DNA of 17,503 bases, from contig JBMFVN010000009.1 in assembly GCA_049965975.1 (NCBI GenBank), positions 1 to 17,503 of the forward strand. The letters are read 5' to 3'. The notes beneath the pieces were generated by a model. That model saw only the letters and a list, made by a program, of their open reading frames with translations, made no database searches and was not told the DNA's origin. Within the stretch, counting starts at the first letter, position 1. The number at the start of each line of letters is the position of its first letter. The position numbers and the translations under genes are program-made. Positions 5,872 through 12,857 of this stretch are shown in pieces. The stretch is from JAGDXZ01 sp049965975. GTDB lineage: Archaea; Micrarchaeota; Micrarchaeia; Micrarchaeales; CABMGC01.

Positions 5872-7491
5872 TTATCTTACAACGGCCTGGCTTTGCTCCC
5901 TGAGGAATTGCTGAAGGTAGAACTTGCTGCCTGTGCCTTTGCCCGTCGAGCCGCTGCCTTTCCAGCCTACGAATGTATGCGCGCCTACTATTGCTCCTGT
6001 AGTTGCGCTTGTTCTCCTGTTGACGTAAACTACGCCGGCTTGTATGTTCTTCAGAAAATCCTTTATCTCGCTTCTTTTCTTTGAGTAGAGGCCTGCCGTA
6101 AGACCGTACTCTGTATCGTTTGCCTTTTGCATGGCTTCTGAAAAAGTCTTGTATGTGCCTAGCGAAAGTATAGGCACGAAAAGCTCTTCGTGCATGAGCC
6201 TGCTGCCCTGGTCGACCTCTACAAGCGTCGGCTCGACATAAGCCCCGTTTAATCCTGTATTTACTACATTGCCGCCATAAAGAAGCCTGCCTGTCTGCTT
6301 GGCCTCTTCAACCGCTTTCGTGTATTTCTCAAGGGCTGCCTTGCTTATGAGCGGACCCATGTAGACATCTTTGCTCAATGGATTACCTATCTTGAATGAG
6401 CGCATTTTTTCTATAAGCTTTGAAACAAACTGCTCCTTTATAGATTCATGCACATAGACTCTCGAGCAGGCGCTGCATTTCTGCCCGTCAAAGCCGAAGG
6501 CCGCACTTGCAACACCAGTTACTGCATCGTCAAGGTCTGCATACTTAGAGACTATTGCCGGATTCTTGCCTCCCATTTCTATTATGAAGACCTTTTGCTG
6601 CCCTGCATCAAGCACCTTTTTCATCATGCCCATGCCTACGGTTCTAGAACCCGTGAAAACTATTCCGCTGACCTTGCTGCTTGCCACAAGCTCGTCTCCT
6701 ACTTCTGAACCCGGACCTGTAACATAGTTGAAAACACCGTCAGGAACGCCTGCAAGCCTGAATATTTCCGCTATTTTGAAACCTGTGAGCATAGACATGT
6801 TGTCTGTGCTAGAAGGCTTGAACACTACAGCGTTGCCTGTTATAAGCGCACCTGTGCTCATGCCGACTGCTATGGAAATTGGAAAGTTGAACGGGGCTAT
6901 TACTCCGAAGACACCGTAAGGCCTCATTGCTATTGTTATTTTTTCCTCGCTTCCAGGCGCTCCCTGGAAGCCTGCCTGCACCTTTGCAGTGCTCGCTTCA
7001 AGCTTTGTCTTCCTTGTATAGCCCTTGTTCTTCTCGTATTCGTCTGCATAATAATTGAGGAAGTCTATTGCCTCGTCTACCTCTCCAACAGATTCATACC
7101 TGCTCTTTCCGTTTTCTATGCTGAGTATAGCAGCAACTTCGAATTTTTCCTTTCTGAACAGGTTCGCCGCATTTCTGAATATCTCTACGCGCTTGGTGTA
7201 TTTCAAAGAAGACCAGGAATCGAAGGCGCTTAGCGCGGCGTCTATAGCTTTATCGGCGTGCTCCCGCGTACCTTTTTGGAAACGGCCTATGAGCGTGCCG
7301 TCTATAGGCGAATTCTCGACAAGCTCTTCGTTTGCATAAACCTCCTTGCCGTTTATAAGCATAGGAAACCTTTTGCCAAGCACATTATTTTTCACATTTT
7401 CTACAGCTTCTTCGAAAAGCCTGTCGAACTCTGCCTCATTTCCTGATTCGACGAAATGCTTGTAAGTGAACTCGTTTTGAAAAATCGCCAT
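5872..7491 (-). CDS. Aldehyde dehydrogenase, probably 1-pyrroline-5-carboxylate dehydrogenase type
   Basis: 539 aa from ATG 7491. ALDH catalytic residues are all visible: Asn202 (APFNFP), Lys225 (FKPS), Glu305 (IEMGGKNP) and Cys339 (GFDGQKCSACSR). The QKCSACSRVYVH stretch and the C-terminal part with TTGAIVG, GWKGSGSTGKG and FLREQSQ are characteristic of glutamate-gamma-semialdehyde (P5C) dehydrogenases of the RocA/PutA group, which oxidise P5C to glutamate with NAD+. The first Gly of the usual FGGWK is Val here (FVGW). No proline dehydrogenase is in the window, so the substrate stays open. An upstream in-frame TTG would add 24 residues (ending FVVLLIDC) but would read through the promoter, so I reject it. 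First gene of the DUF192-sua5 unit. Confidence 0.88.
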   Translation of the reverse strand: MAIFQNEFTYKHFVESGNEAEFDRLFEEAVENVKNNVLGKRFPMLINGKEVYANEELVENSPIDGTLIGRFQKGTREHADKAIDAALSAFDSWSSLKYTKRVEIFRNAANLFRKEKFEVAAILSIENGKSRYESVGEVDEAIDFLNYYADEYEKNKGYTRKTKLEASTAKVQAGFQGAPGSEEKITIAMRPYGVFGVIAPFNFPISIAVGMSTGALITGNAVVFKPSSTDNMSMLTGFKIAEIFRLAGVPDGVFNYVTGPGSEVGDELVASSKVSGIVFTGSRTVGMGMMKKVLDAGQQKVFIIEMGGKNPAIVSKYADLDDAVTGVASAAFGFDGQKCSACSRVYVHESIKEQFVSKLIEKMRSFKIGNPLSKDVYMGPLISKAALEKYTKAVEEAKQTGRLLYGGNVVNTGLNGAYVEPTLVEVDQGSRLMHEELFVPILSLGTYKTFSEAMQKANDTEYGLTAGLYSKKRSEIKDFLKNIQAGVVYVNRRTSATTGAIVGAHTFVGWKGSGSTGKGTGSKFYLQQFLREQSQAVVR

Positions 7492-7517
7492 GCAATCAAT
7501 AAGCAATACAACAAACA

Positions 7518-7528
7518 GTTTAAAATAT
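7518..7528 (-). promoter_or_regulatory. TATA box for the dehydrogenase-DUF192-sua5 unit
   Basis: The minus strand reads ATATTTTAAAC, centred about 32 nt upstream of ATG 7491. This suggests a nearly leaderless transcript; no Shine-Dalgarno motif precedes the ATG. Confidence 0.5.
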
Positions 7529-7592
7529 GTTGCAGAAAATTTTTGAATTTGCAATTTTTGCAAAAAAAGAAAGCAGGCAAAAGGTGCATGTT

Positions 7593-7605
7593 AAGTATTT
7601 ATTTC
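7593..7605 (+). promoter_or_regulatory. TATA box for the scpAB operon
   Basis: AAGTATTTATTTC is centred about 26 nt upstream of GTG 7625, which fits a leaderless scpA message starting at the GTG itself. No ribosome-binding site is present. Confidence 0.5.
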
Positions 7606-7624
7606 TTAAACATACAATAATATT

Positions 7625-8320
7625 GTGGCGACCATGGAGGCTTTGCAGAAAACGATAGTAATAGAAAGAAGCCCCGATCTTGAAAGATTCATACAGGAAG
7701 CCACATGGAAGGACATGCTTATAGAGCTTGTAAGAAAGAACGAGCTAGACCCGTGGGACATAGACATAAGCAGGCTTGTAGAGGAATACCTGCTGGCAAT
7801 AAGGCAAATAAAGCTGCTAGACCTGAGAGTGCCGGCAAACATGATGCTTGCAGCTGCTATTCTCGTAAGGCTGAAAAGCGAACTTCTTAACATAAACGAA
7901 GAACAGCAGGAAGAAGCTGAAATGCAGGAGCAAAGGCCAGAGCTTTATGCCGACTCGCTTCTGCCGAGGCTCAGGCTGCCTCCTAAAAGAAAAATTACTC
8001 TTGCAGAGCTTATCAGCGCACTTGACGAAGCGATAAAAATAAAAGAGGAAAGAGAAGAGAAGCTCTACAAAGAGCAGTCAAAGCAGCCGATAGTGCTCTC
8101 GCCGATAGACGTGGAGCAGGAAGCAGAGAGCCTGCTGCAGATAATAAAGACTTATGCCGACAAGATGCGCATGATGACTTTCTCGAATTTGGTAGAGCTT
8201 CTAGCAAACAAGAATCCTCTGCTCGAGGTTTTCATACCTCTGCTGTTTCTAGTTCAGAGTGGCAAGGCAGACCTTATCCAAGAAACCTTTTACGGCGAGA
8301 TAATAATAAAGCTGACATGA
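7625..8320 (+). CDS. scpA: Segregation and condensation protein ScpA (kleisin)
   Basis: 231 aa. The N-terminal helical domain has the ScpA hallmark LVRKNELDPWDIDISRL followed by VPANMMLAAAILVRLKSELL. A charged, Glu-rich linker (about 95-175) follows, and the C-terminal winged-helix (SNLVELLANKNPLLEVFIPLLFLV...FYGEIIIKL) would bind the SMC head. As kleisin it bridges SMC heads in the chromosome-organising condensin-like complex; smc is not in this window. GTG 7625 fits a leaderless transcript, and ATG 7634 is the alternative. It overlaps scpB by 4 nt (ATGA), a translational coupling arrangement. Confidence 0.92.
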   Translation: MATMEALQKTIVIERSPDLERFIQEATWKDMLIELVRKNELDPWDIDISRLVEEYLLAIRQIKLLDLRVPANMMLAAAILVRLKSELLNINEEQQEEAEMQEQRPELYADSLLPRLRLPPKRKITLAELISALDEAIKIKEEREEKLYKEQSKQPIVLSPIDVEQEAESLLQIIKTYADKMRMMTFSNLVELLANKNPLLEVFIPLLFLVQSGKADLIQETFYGEIIIKLT

Positions 8321-8889
8321 TGGTAGGCATGGAAGATTCTGATTACAAGAATATGATTGAAGCTGCGCTGTTCATGTCGTCAAGGGCGTTAAGCAGCGAG
8401 GAGCTTGCAAAAATAATAGGCCTTGGAGCAATAGGCCAGGTAGAGGATTATGTAAAGGAGTTGATTAACAAGTACAACAGCACCGACACAGCTCTTGAAA
8501 TAATAAACATAGGAGGCAAGTACATGCTCACTGTAAAGGAGCGATATGCTAGCAAGGTCAGCAGCCTTGCAAGCGGGCCCGACATAAGCAGGGGCGCCCT
8601 CAGGCTTCTGGCTTACATAAGCAAGAACAACGGCATATTGCAGAGCGAGCTCGTCAAGGCCTTTGGAGAAAGCACATACGACCATGTGAAAGAGCTTGTT
8701 GAAAAGGAGTTTATAATGCAGAAGAAGCAGGGAAGAAGCAAAAAGCTGTTCCTAACAAGCAAATTTGCAGAGTATTTCAGCACGCAAGGCACAGCAAGCG
8801 AAGACCAGCAACAGCAGCAAAACGAAAATGCGACAATTCAAAGCAACCAAAGCACAAAAGACGCTCGGGCTAATCAGACAGATCAGTAA
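8317..8889 (+). CDS. scpB: Segregation and condensation protein ScpB
   Basis: 190 aa. Tandem winged-helix protein: the first domain begins YKNMIEAALFMSSRALSSEELAKIIG and the second covers ISRGALRLLAYISKNNGILQSELVKAFG to about residue 150. This matches the small dimeric partner that binds the ScpA linker. The last roughly 40 residues (from STQGTASEDQQQQQ) are a polar, Gln/Asn-rich, low-complexity tail with no predicted fold. The start overlaps the scpA stop as ATGA. ATG codons at 8320 and 8329 are possible alternatives. Its 3' end overlaps the convergent adenosyltransferase by 7 nt. Confidence 0.9.
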   Translation: MMVGMEDSDYKNMIEAALFMSSRALSSEELAKIIGLGAIGQVEDYVKELINKYNSTDTALEIINIGGKYMLTVKERYASKVSSLASGPDISRGALRLLAYISKNNGILQSELVKAFGESTYDHVKELVEKEFIMQKKQGRSKKLFLTSKFAEYFSTQGTASEDQQQQQNENATIQSNQSTKDARANQTDQ

Positions 8890-9425
8890 ACAGGATGCTC
8901 CTCCTCTATGCCCTCCAAGTGGTTTATGTAAAGCGCCGCCACGAACAAATAGGATGAAAGCCTGTTCATGTAGCTTTTTATGCTTTGGTCTATGGTGTAT
9001 TTCGAGTTTAGCTTAAGTATTGTCCGCTCGGCCCTCCTGGCAACGGCCCTGGCAAGCTGCAAATGAACAGCGCCTTCGCAGCCTCCAGGTATTATGAACT
9101 TCTTGTACTGCGGCAAGACTGCAGAAAGCTCGTCTATTTCGCGCTCGAGCCTCTTCGTATTCTCGTCGCCGAATTTAAGGTCCTGCGCAACATTTGATGC
9201 TCCAAGGCTTGCCAGCTTTGCGCCAATTATGAAAAGCTCGTTCTGTATGGATTTAAGCATTGAATGCACTTTCTCGTTGCTAACATAATAGGCAGCAAGC
9301 CCAATCTGGCAGTTTAGCTCATCGAGATCGCCCTCGGCCTCGAAAAGCTCATCGTACTTGTCTATTCCCGACTTTCCCAGAGTATTTGTCTTGCCGCTAT
9401 CGCCGTTGCCTGTATAGAATGCCAT
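8883..9425 (-). CDS. PduO-type ATP:cob(I)alamin adenosyltransferase
   Basis: 180 aa, typical length. N-terminal YTGNGDSGKTNTLG corresponds to the ATP-binding TGDxGxT loop. EAEGDLDELNCQIG (29-42) is the conserved helix. ARAVARRAERTI (125-136) supplies the Arg/Glu cluster, and YMNRLSSYLF (152-161) holds the Asn-Arg pair. The enzyme transfers adenosyl from ATP to cob(I)alamin to make coenzyme B12. No other cobalamin gene is nearby, which may mean scavenged corrinoid. ATG start 26 nt downstream of a TATA box, so leaderless. Convergent with scpB and divergent from nadM. Confidence 0.9.
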   Translation of the reverse strand: MAFYTGNGDSGKTNTLGKSGIDKYDELFEAEGDLDELNCQIGLAAYYVSNEKVHSMLKSIQNELFIIGAKLASLGASNVAQDLKFGDENTKRLEREIDELSAVLPQYKKFIIPGGCEGAVHLQLARAVARRAERTILKLNSKYTIDQSIKSYMNRLSSYLFVAALYINHLEGIEEEHPVY

Positions 9426-9445
9426 ATAGTATGAACAGCTTCAGC

Positions 9446-9456
9446 AATTATAAATC
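9446..9456 (-). promoter_or_regulatory. TATA box for the cobalamin adenosyltransferase
   Basis: The minus strand reads GATTTATAATT, centred 26 nt upstream of ATG 9425. The spacing is right for a leaderless transcript, and no Shine-Dalgarno sequence is present. Confidence 0.6.
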
Positions 9457-9484
9457 TTGTGCTCGCTTTTTGCAACGCACAGCC

Positions 9485-9497
9485 TTTTATTATTTAT
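9485..9497 (+). promoter_or_regulatory. TATA box for nadM
   Basis: TTTTATTATTTAT is centred about 30 nt upstream of TTG 9522. It supports this TTG as the start of nadM and argues against the longer reading frame, which would begin upstream of the promoter at 9459. Confidence 0.5.
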
Positions 9498-9521
9498 CGC
9501 CAAAATTTAGTAAGTGTTTGC

Positions 9522-10034
9522 TTGCCCACCAGAAATAAAAAATACACATATAAAACAGGGCTCTTCATAGGCAGATTCCAGCCTTTCCACCTGGGCCATT
9601 TGCATGCACTCAGATACGCGCTTGCAAGGTGCGAGACTCTCGTAATAGGAATAGGTAGTGCACAGGAATCGGGCACTGAAAGAAACCCTTTTGACGCAAA
9701 CACAAGAGTCAGAATGATAAAGGAAAGCATGAAGAAGGCAGGGCTTGATGTGTCAAGGACAAAATTCATTAAAATACCTGATTTTTTCGACGACAAAAAA
9801 TGGTTTGATTACATAGCTAAAAAAGTGCCAAATATCGAAGTGGTATTTTCAAGGAATCCGTGGGTAAAGAGAATATTCAAGAAAGAAGGAATAAGGATTG
9901 TGGCGCCACCATGGTACAACAGGCGCAGGATTTCAGGAACAAAGATAAGGAAGCTGATGAAAACAAAGAGCAGCTGGCAAAAGCTTGTGCCCAAGCCCGT
10001 GACAAAGTTTGCAAAATCAGCAAAACAAAAATAA
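9522..10034 (+). CDS. nadM: Nicotinamide-nucleotide adenylyltransferase, archaeal NadM type
   Basis: 170 aa from TTG 9522, the normal NadM size. Nucleotidyltransferase fold with GLFIGRFQPFHLGHLHAL (HxGH at 23-26), the substrate loop around GSAQESGTERNPFDANTRVRMI, FSRNPWV, and ISGTKIR (137-143), the counterpart of ISTxxIR. It joins NMN to ATP to form NAD+. The reading frame is open back to TTG 9459, but the added 21 residues (AFCNAQPF and so on) cross the TATA box and do not look like family sequence. There is no ATG near the conserved part. It ends 5 nt from the convergent transglutaminase-like gene. The C-terminal tail is Lys-rich (KFAKSAKQK). Confidence 0.92.
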   Translation: MPTRNKKYTYKTGLFIGRFQPFHLGHLHALRYALARCETLVIGIGSAQESGTERNPFDANTRVRMIKESMKKAGLDVSRTKFIKIPDFFDDKKWFDYIAKKVPNIEVVFSRNPWVKRIFKKEGIRIVAPPWYNRRRISGTKIRKLMKTKSSWQKLVPKPVTKFAKSAKQK

Positions 10035-10039
10035 GGAGA

Positions 10040-10630
10040 TTACTCTAAATCATTGTACATGTGGTTGTTGAACTCGTAGGCCGCTTCTGCTTTGCCGTTT
10101 CCTATGCCTAAGCTTTCAAGAAGTTCTTCCTTTGTTGAAAACTCAGAAAAGCCACCGTCTATGTCGAAATAGAGCAGCTTGCCGTTGAATTCACAGTACA
10201 CGCCTACTTGCCTTGTGCTGTCGCTTGTCGAGATTATTATCTTTGAAGTACTGTTGCCAAGTGCTATTAGAATGCTGCAAAGAAGAGTGGCCTTGTCTAG
10301 GGTGTCTCCTGCTTTTGCAGCCAAAGTCTCGCTCGGCTTTAGCCAAAACTCTATCGGCAAAACAGCTTTCGCTATGCTTTCGTTGACATACTTGTGTGCT
10401 TGTTTTGCTGCCTCGTAAAAATTCTTGTCAAATAAGTAATTGGTGTATTTGGTCTTTAGCGTGTTTGCAAAAGAGACTATTGCCGGATCGTCGGGCGTTA
10501 CAAGAGTCGGCAATTGTGCAACAGAAAGATTCTCATTCTCTTCTATGTAGTCTTTGTACCTCATTATTATGTCAAGGTAAAGCTGGTTATACCTCTTGAG
10601 CTCTTCGTTTTCGCTTTCGTGCACAGGCAT
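10040..10630 (-). CDS. Transglutaminase-like protein lacking the catalytic Cys and His
   Basis: 196 aa from ATG 10630. Residues about 90-160 follow the archaeal transglutaminase-like pattern: FWLKPSETLAAKAGDTLDKATLLCSILIALG and later VGVYCEFNGKLLYFDID. The nucleophile in the expected GDC is Thr110. The His expected before the second strand is missing (QVGVY, about 141-145). The Asp near FDID (156/158) remains. I therefore call it a probable pseudoenzyme. The N-terminal 45 residues are charged and helical. The frame stays open upstream to 10972, but that part crosses the asnS promoter and start. ATG 10687 is a possible longer start. A hydrophobic segment lies in another frame just upstream (see findings). 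Role unknown. Confidence 0.65.
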   Translation of the reverse strand: MPVHESENEELKRYNQLYLDIIMRYKDYIEENENLSVAQLPTLVTPDDPAIVSFANTLKTKYTNYLFDKNFYEAAKQAHKYVNESIAKAVLPIEFWLKPSETLAAKAGDTLDKATLLCSILIALGNSTSKIIISTSDSTRQVGVYCEFNGKLLYFDIDGGFSEFSTKEELLESLGIGNGKAEAAYEFNNHMYNDLE

Positions 10631-10755
10631 ATAATCAAAATGAAAAGCAGAAGCAATATTATTCTTGCTATAAGCCAGTATTTCCATAAAAATGAAAGCA
10701 CAATCCAGAGAGCAACAAACCCTTTCTTGAAAACAAAAAAACGAAACAGGGAAAG

Positions 10756-10764
10756 AAATAAAAG
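10756..10764 (+). promoter_or_regulatory. Probable TATA box for asnS
   Basis: AAATAAAAG sits about 33 nt upstream of ATG 10793, in the A-rich gap between the divergent transglutaminase-like gene and asnS. It is weaker than the other boxes in the window. Confidence 0.4.
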
Positions 10765-10792
10765 AATTGAAATAAACAATCAATTGACCTTT

Positions 10793-12106
10793 ATGGCAAA
10801 GCGCATTTTTGCTAACGAAGCTAACAAGCATGTTGGAGAGGAAATAGCGTTGGCAGGCTGGGTCTACAGGAAGCGGGAGAGCGGCGGCATAGTGTTCATA
10901 GTCATGAGGGACAGCACAGGCATTCTGCAAATAGCAGTAAAGAAGGACTCGGTAAAAGAAAAAGACTGGCAAAACGCAAGAGACTCCACTATAGAATCAA
11001 GCATAAAAGTGGTAGGAACTGTAAAGCAGGACGAGCGCGCGCCAACCGGTTATGAAGTATCTGCAAAGAGCTTCGAGAACGTGCAAGTGGCCGAGCCGTT
11101 CCCGATTACAGAGTACCAGAGCCCTGAGCTGCTGCTTGACAAAAGGCACTTGTGGCTGAGGAGCCAGAGAATGACTGCAATTCTCAAGGCGCGCTCTTAT
11201 GTGTTCCGCTACGCCAGGGAGTTTCTCGACAAGCGGGGCTTCTTTGAGATAACCCCGCCGATAATAACAATGGCCGGCGGTGAAACAGGAGCCGACTTGT
11301 TCGAAGTAAACTACTTCGGCCAGAAGGCCTACTTGACAGAGTCGTCGCAGCTTTATGCTGAGGCATTGATCTTTGCGCTGGAAAAAGTCTACTCGTTTGC
11401 GCCTTCTTTCAGGGCCGAAAAGTCAAGGACTACAAAGCACCTTGCGGAGTTCTGGCACCTTGAGCCCGAGATGGCTTACTACGACATAAACGACAACATG
11501 AGGCTGCAGGAGAGGCTTGTAAGCTACATAGCAAACAAGCTTGCAGAGCATGAGGACATACTCAAAACAGTAGGCGTCGACCCAGAAACGCTCAAAAAAG
11601 TCAAGCCGCCTTTCAAGCGGGTTAAGTATGAAGAGGCATTGGAAATAATAAACAGCAAGGACCCTAACGAGCATTTGAAATGGGGCGACGATTTCGGCGT
11701 GCCTGAGGAGAAGCTTCTTACAGAAGACGAGGAAAAGCCAATATTCGTCACGGACTGGCCCAGGGAAGTAAAAGCATTCTACGCAAGCCCAAATCCCAAG
11801 GATCCGAGAACAGTGCTTTCAGATGACATGCAGGCTCCGCATGGCCACGGTGAGATAATAGGAGGCACTGAAAGGGTCTGGACTTATGACGAGCTCATGG
11901 AGCGCATAAGGGAGTTTGAAAAGGCGAAAGGGATAAAGTTCAACTTAGAGAACTACGATTGGTGGATAGACTTGAGAAGATATGGTGCAGTGCCGCACGC
12001 AGGATTTGGCATGGGCCTTGAGAGGCTCATAAAATGGCTTCTTAACCTTGACCACATACGCGACGCCATACCGTTCCCGAGGCTCATAAACAGGGCAAAA
12101 CCATAA
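10793..12106 (+). CDS. asnS: Asparaginyl-tRNA synthetase
   Basis: 437 aa. N-terminal OB-fold anticodon-binding domain (about 1-105, IALAGWVYRKRESGGIVFIVMRD). Class II core: KRHLWLRSQR...ARSYVFRYAREFLDKRGF (motif 1 region), LTESSQLYAEA (181-191), motif 2 FRAEKSRTTKHLAEFWHLEPEM (206-227), GEIIGGTER (353-361), and motif 3 GFGMGLERLIKW (404-415). The AEKSRT...EFWHLEPEM motif and GEIIGG rather than EISSGAQR favour AsnRS over archaeal AspRS. The enzyme charges tRNA-Asn directly. Upstream in-frame codons back to 10514 overlap the opposite gene and its promoter, so ATG 10793 is the start. Confidence 0.93.
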   Translation: MAKRIFANEANKHVGEEIALAGWVYRKRESGGIVFIVMRDSTGILQIAVKKDSVKEKDWQNARDSTIESSIKVVGTVKQDERAPTGYEVSAKSFENVQVAEPFPITEYQSPELLLDKRHLWLRSQRMTAILKARSYVFRYAREFLDKRGFFEITPPIITMAGGETGADLFEVNYFGQKAYLTESSQLYAEALIFALEKVYSFAPSFRAEKSRTTKHLAEFWHLEPEMAYYDINDNMRLQERLVSYIANKLAEHEDILKTVGVDPETLKKVKPPFKRVKYEEALEIINSKDPNEHLKWGDDFGVPEEKLLTEDEEKPIFVTDWPREVKAFYASPNPKDPRTVLSDDMQAPHGHGEIIGGTERVWTYDELMERIREFEKAKGIKFNLENYDWWIDLRRYGAVPHAGFGMGLERLIKWLLNLDHIRDAIPFPRLINRAKP

Positions 12107-12147
12107 CCATAATAAAAACAAACTTCTAAATAAAACAAGCTGATAAA

Positions 12148-12837
12148 ATGGCAGGCTTAACGATATTTGTTTCTTGCATGGACAGGCGCCTAAACAAGTA
12201 CCTTGAGAAGGAGCAAGACGGCAGGAACTTATTTGTAAGAAACGCAGGCGGGAATGTTCTCGGCCTTGAACAGACTCTTGGCTTTTTGATAGAAAACTTC
12301 AATGTTACAGGAATTAAAGTAGTAGCTCATACGGATTGCGGCGCAATGGGCTATGTGTACAACGCAGTGAAAAAAGGGGAAAATGGTATTCACAAGCAGC
12401 TTGTTGAAGAATTTGCAAATGAGAAATTTGCAGACAGGCTCGAGCTTGAAAAGCTAAATGAAACAATCCAAAAAGGGCTTGCCCAAAAGCTTTTCGGCAA
12501 CAAGGGAATAAGCATAAGCTCAGAGTTAATAGCACTTAATGAGCCTAGCGAAAACGGCAAGGCACACGTAGCTGTCGTGACAAAGGCGAGCGTGAGGAAG
12601 TACTCTGAAATAGCCAAGCTCATGAACCTTGACGAGGAAGACTGCTACTTTTTGCAGGCAAACAGCATTACAGAGCTTCTGCCAGACCTTGCCTTGGCAA
12701 CAGGCAAGCTAGGAATCAAAGATGTAAGGCTGGCAGCCCTAGACTCCACACAGTATAGGCAGGTAAATGCCGACTTTGAAATGCTTAAGACTAGGGGTTT
12801 TGCAGACAAGGCAAAAATAACAGTAGTGAGGCTTTAG
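12148..12837 (+). CDS. Beta-carbonic-anhydrase-like protein
   Basis: 229 aa. The first about 75 residues carry the beta-class zinc site: Cys10-Met-Asp12-x-Arg14 (SCMDRRL), FVRNAGGNV (29-37) and His61-x-x-Cys64 (AHTDCGAM). This gives the Cys/His/Cys ligands plus the Asp-Arg dyad needed for CO2 hydration. After residue 80 it departs from ordinary beta-carbonic anhydrases: no clear eNV..ql or GWxYd segments, but a region with VAVVTKASVRKYSEIAKLMNL and DVRLAALDSTQYRQVN that I do not recognise. Carbonic anhydrase activity is likely but unproven. It starts 41 nt after asnS, possibly co-transcribed, with AT-rich sequence in the gap. Confidence 0.75.
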   Translation: MAGLTIFVSCMDRRLNKYLEKEQDGRNLFVRNAGGNVLGLEQTLGFLIENFNVTGIKVVAHTDCGAMGYVYNAVKKGENGIHKQLVEEFANEKFADRLELEKLNETIQKGLAQKLFGNKGISISSELIALNEPSENGKAHVAVVTKASVRKYSEIAKLMNLDEEDCYFLQANSITELLPDLALATGKLGIKDVRLAALDSTQYRQVNADFEMLKTRGFADKAKITVVRL

Positions 12838-12841
12838 CAGC

Positions 12842-12857
12842 TAGCTAGCGCTAGCTA
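12842..12857. repeat. Perfect 16-bp palindrome between convergent genes
   Basis: TAGCTAGCGCTAGCTA is exactly self-complementary and fills most of the 17-nt gap between the beta-carbonic-anhydrase-like gene and cdc48. Its right end is the TAG stop of cdc48. Three CTAG tetramers fall within 14 nt (12841, 12845, 12851). It could form a hairpin on either strand or be a protein-binding site. No T-tract follows. Confidence 0.8.

Noticed and set aside
10514..10792. N-terminal extension of the asnS frame by 93 codons
   Set aside because: It would begin inside the opposite gene and cross the promoter; family N-terminus matches ATG 10793.
10688..10972. N-terminal extension of the transglutaminase-like frame to 310 codons
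   Set aside because: It crosses the asnS promoter and start codon, is Cys/Phe-rich without family resemblance, and uses the antisense of asnS.
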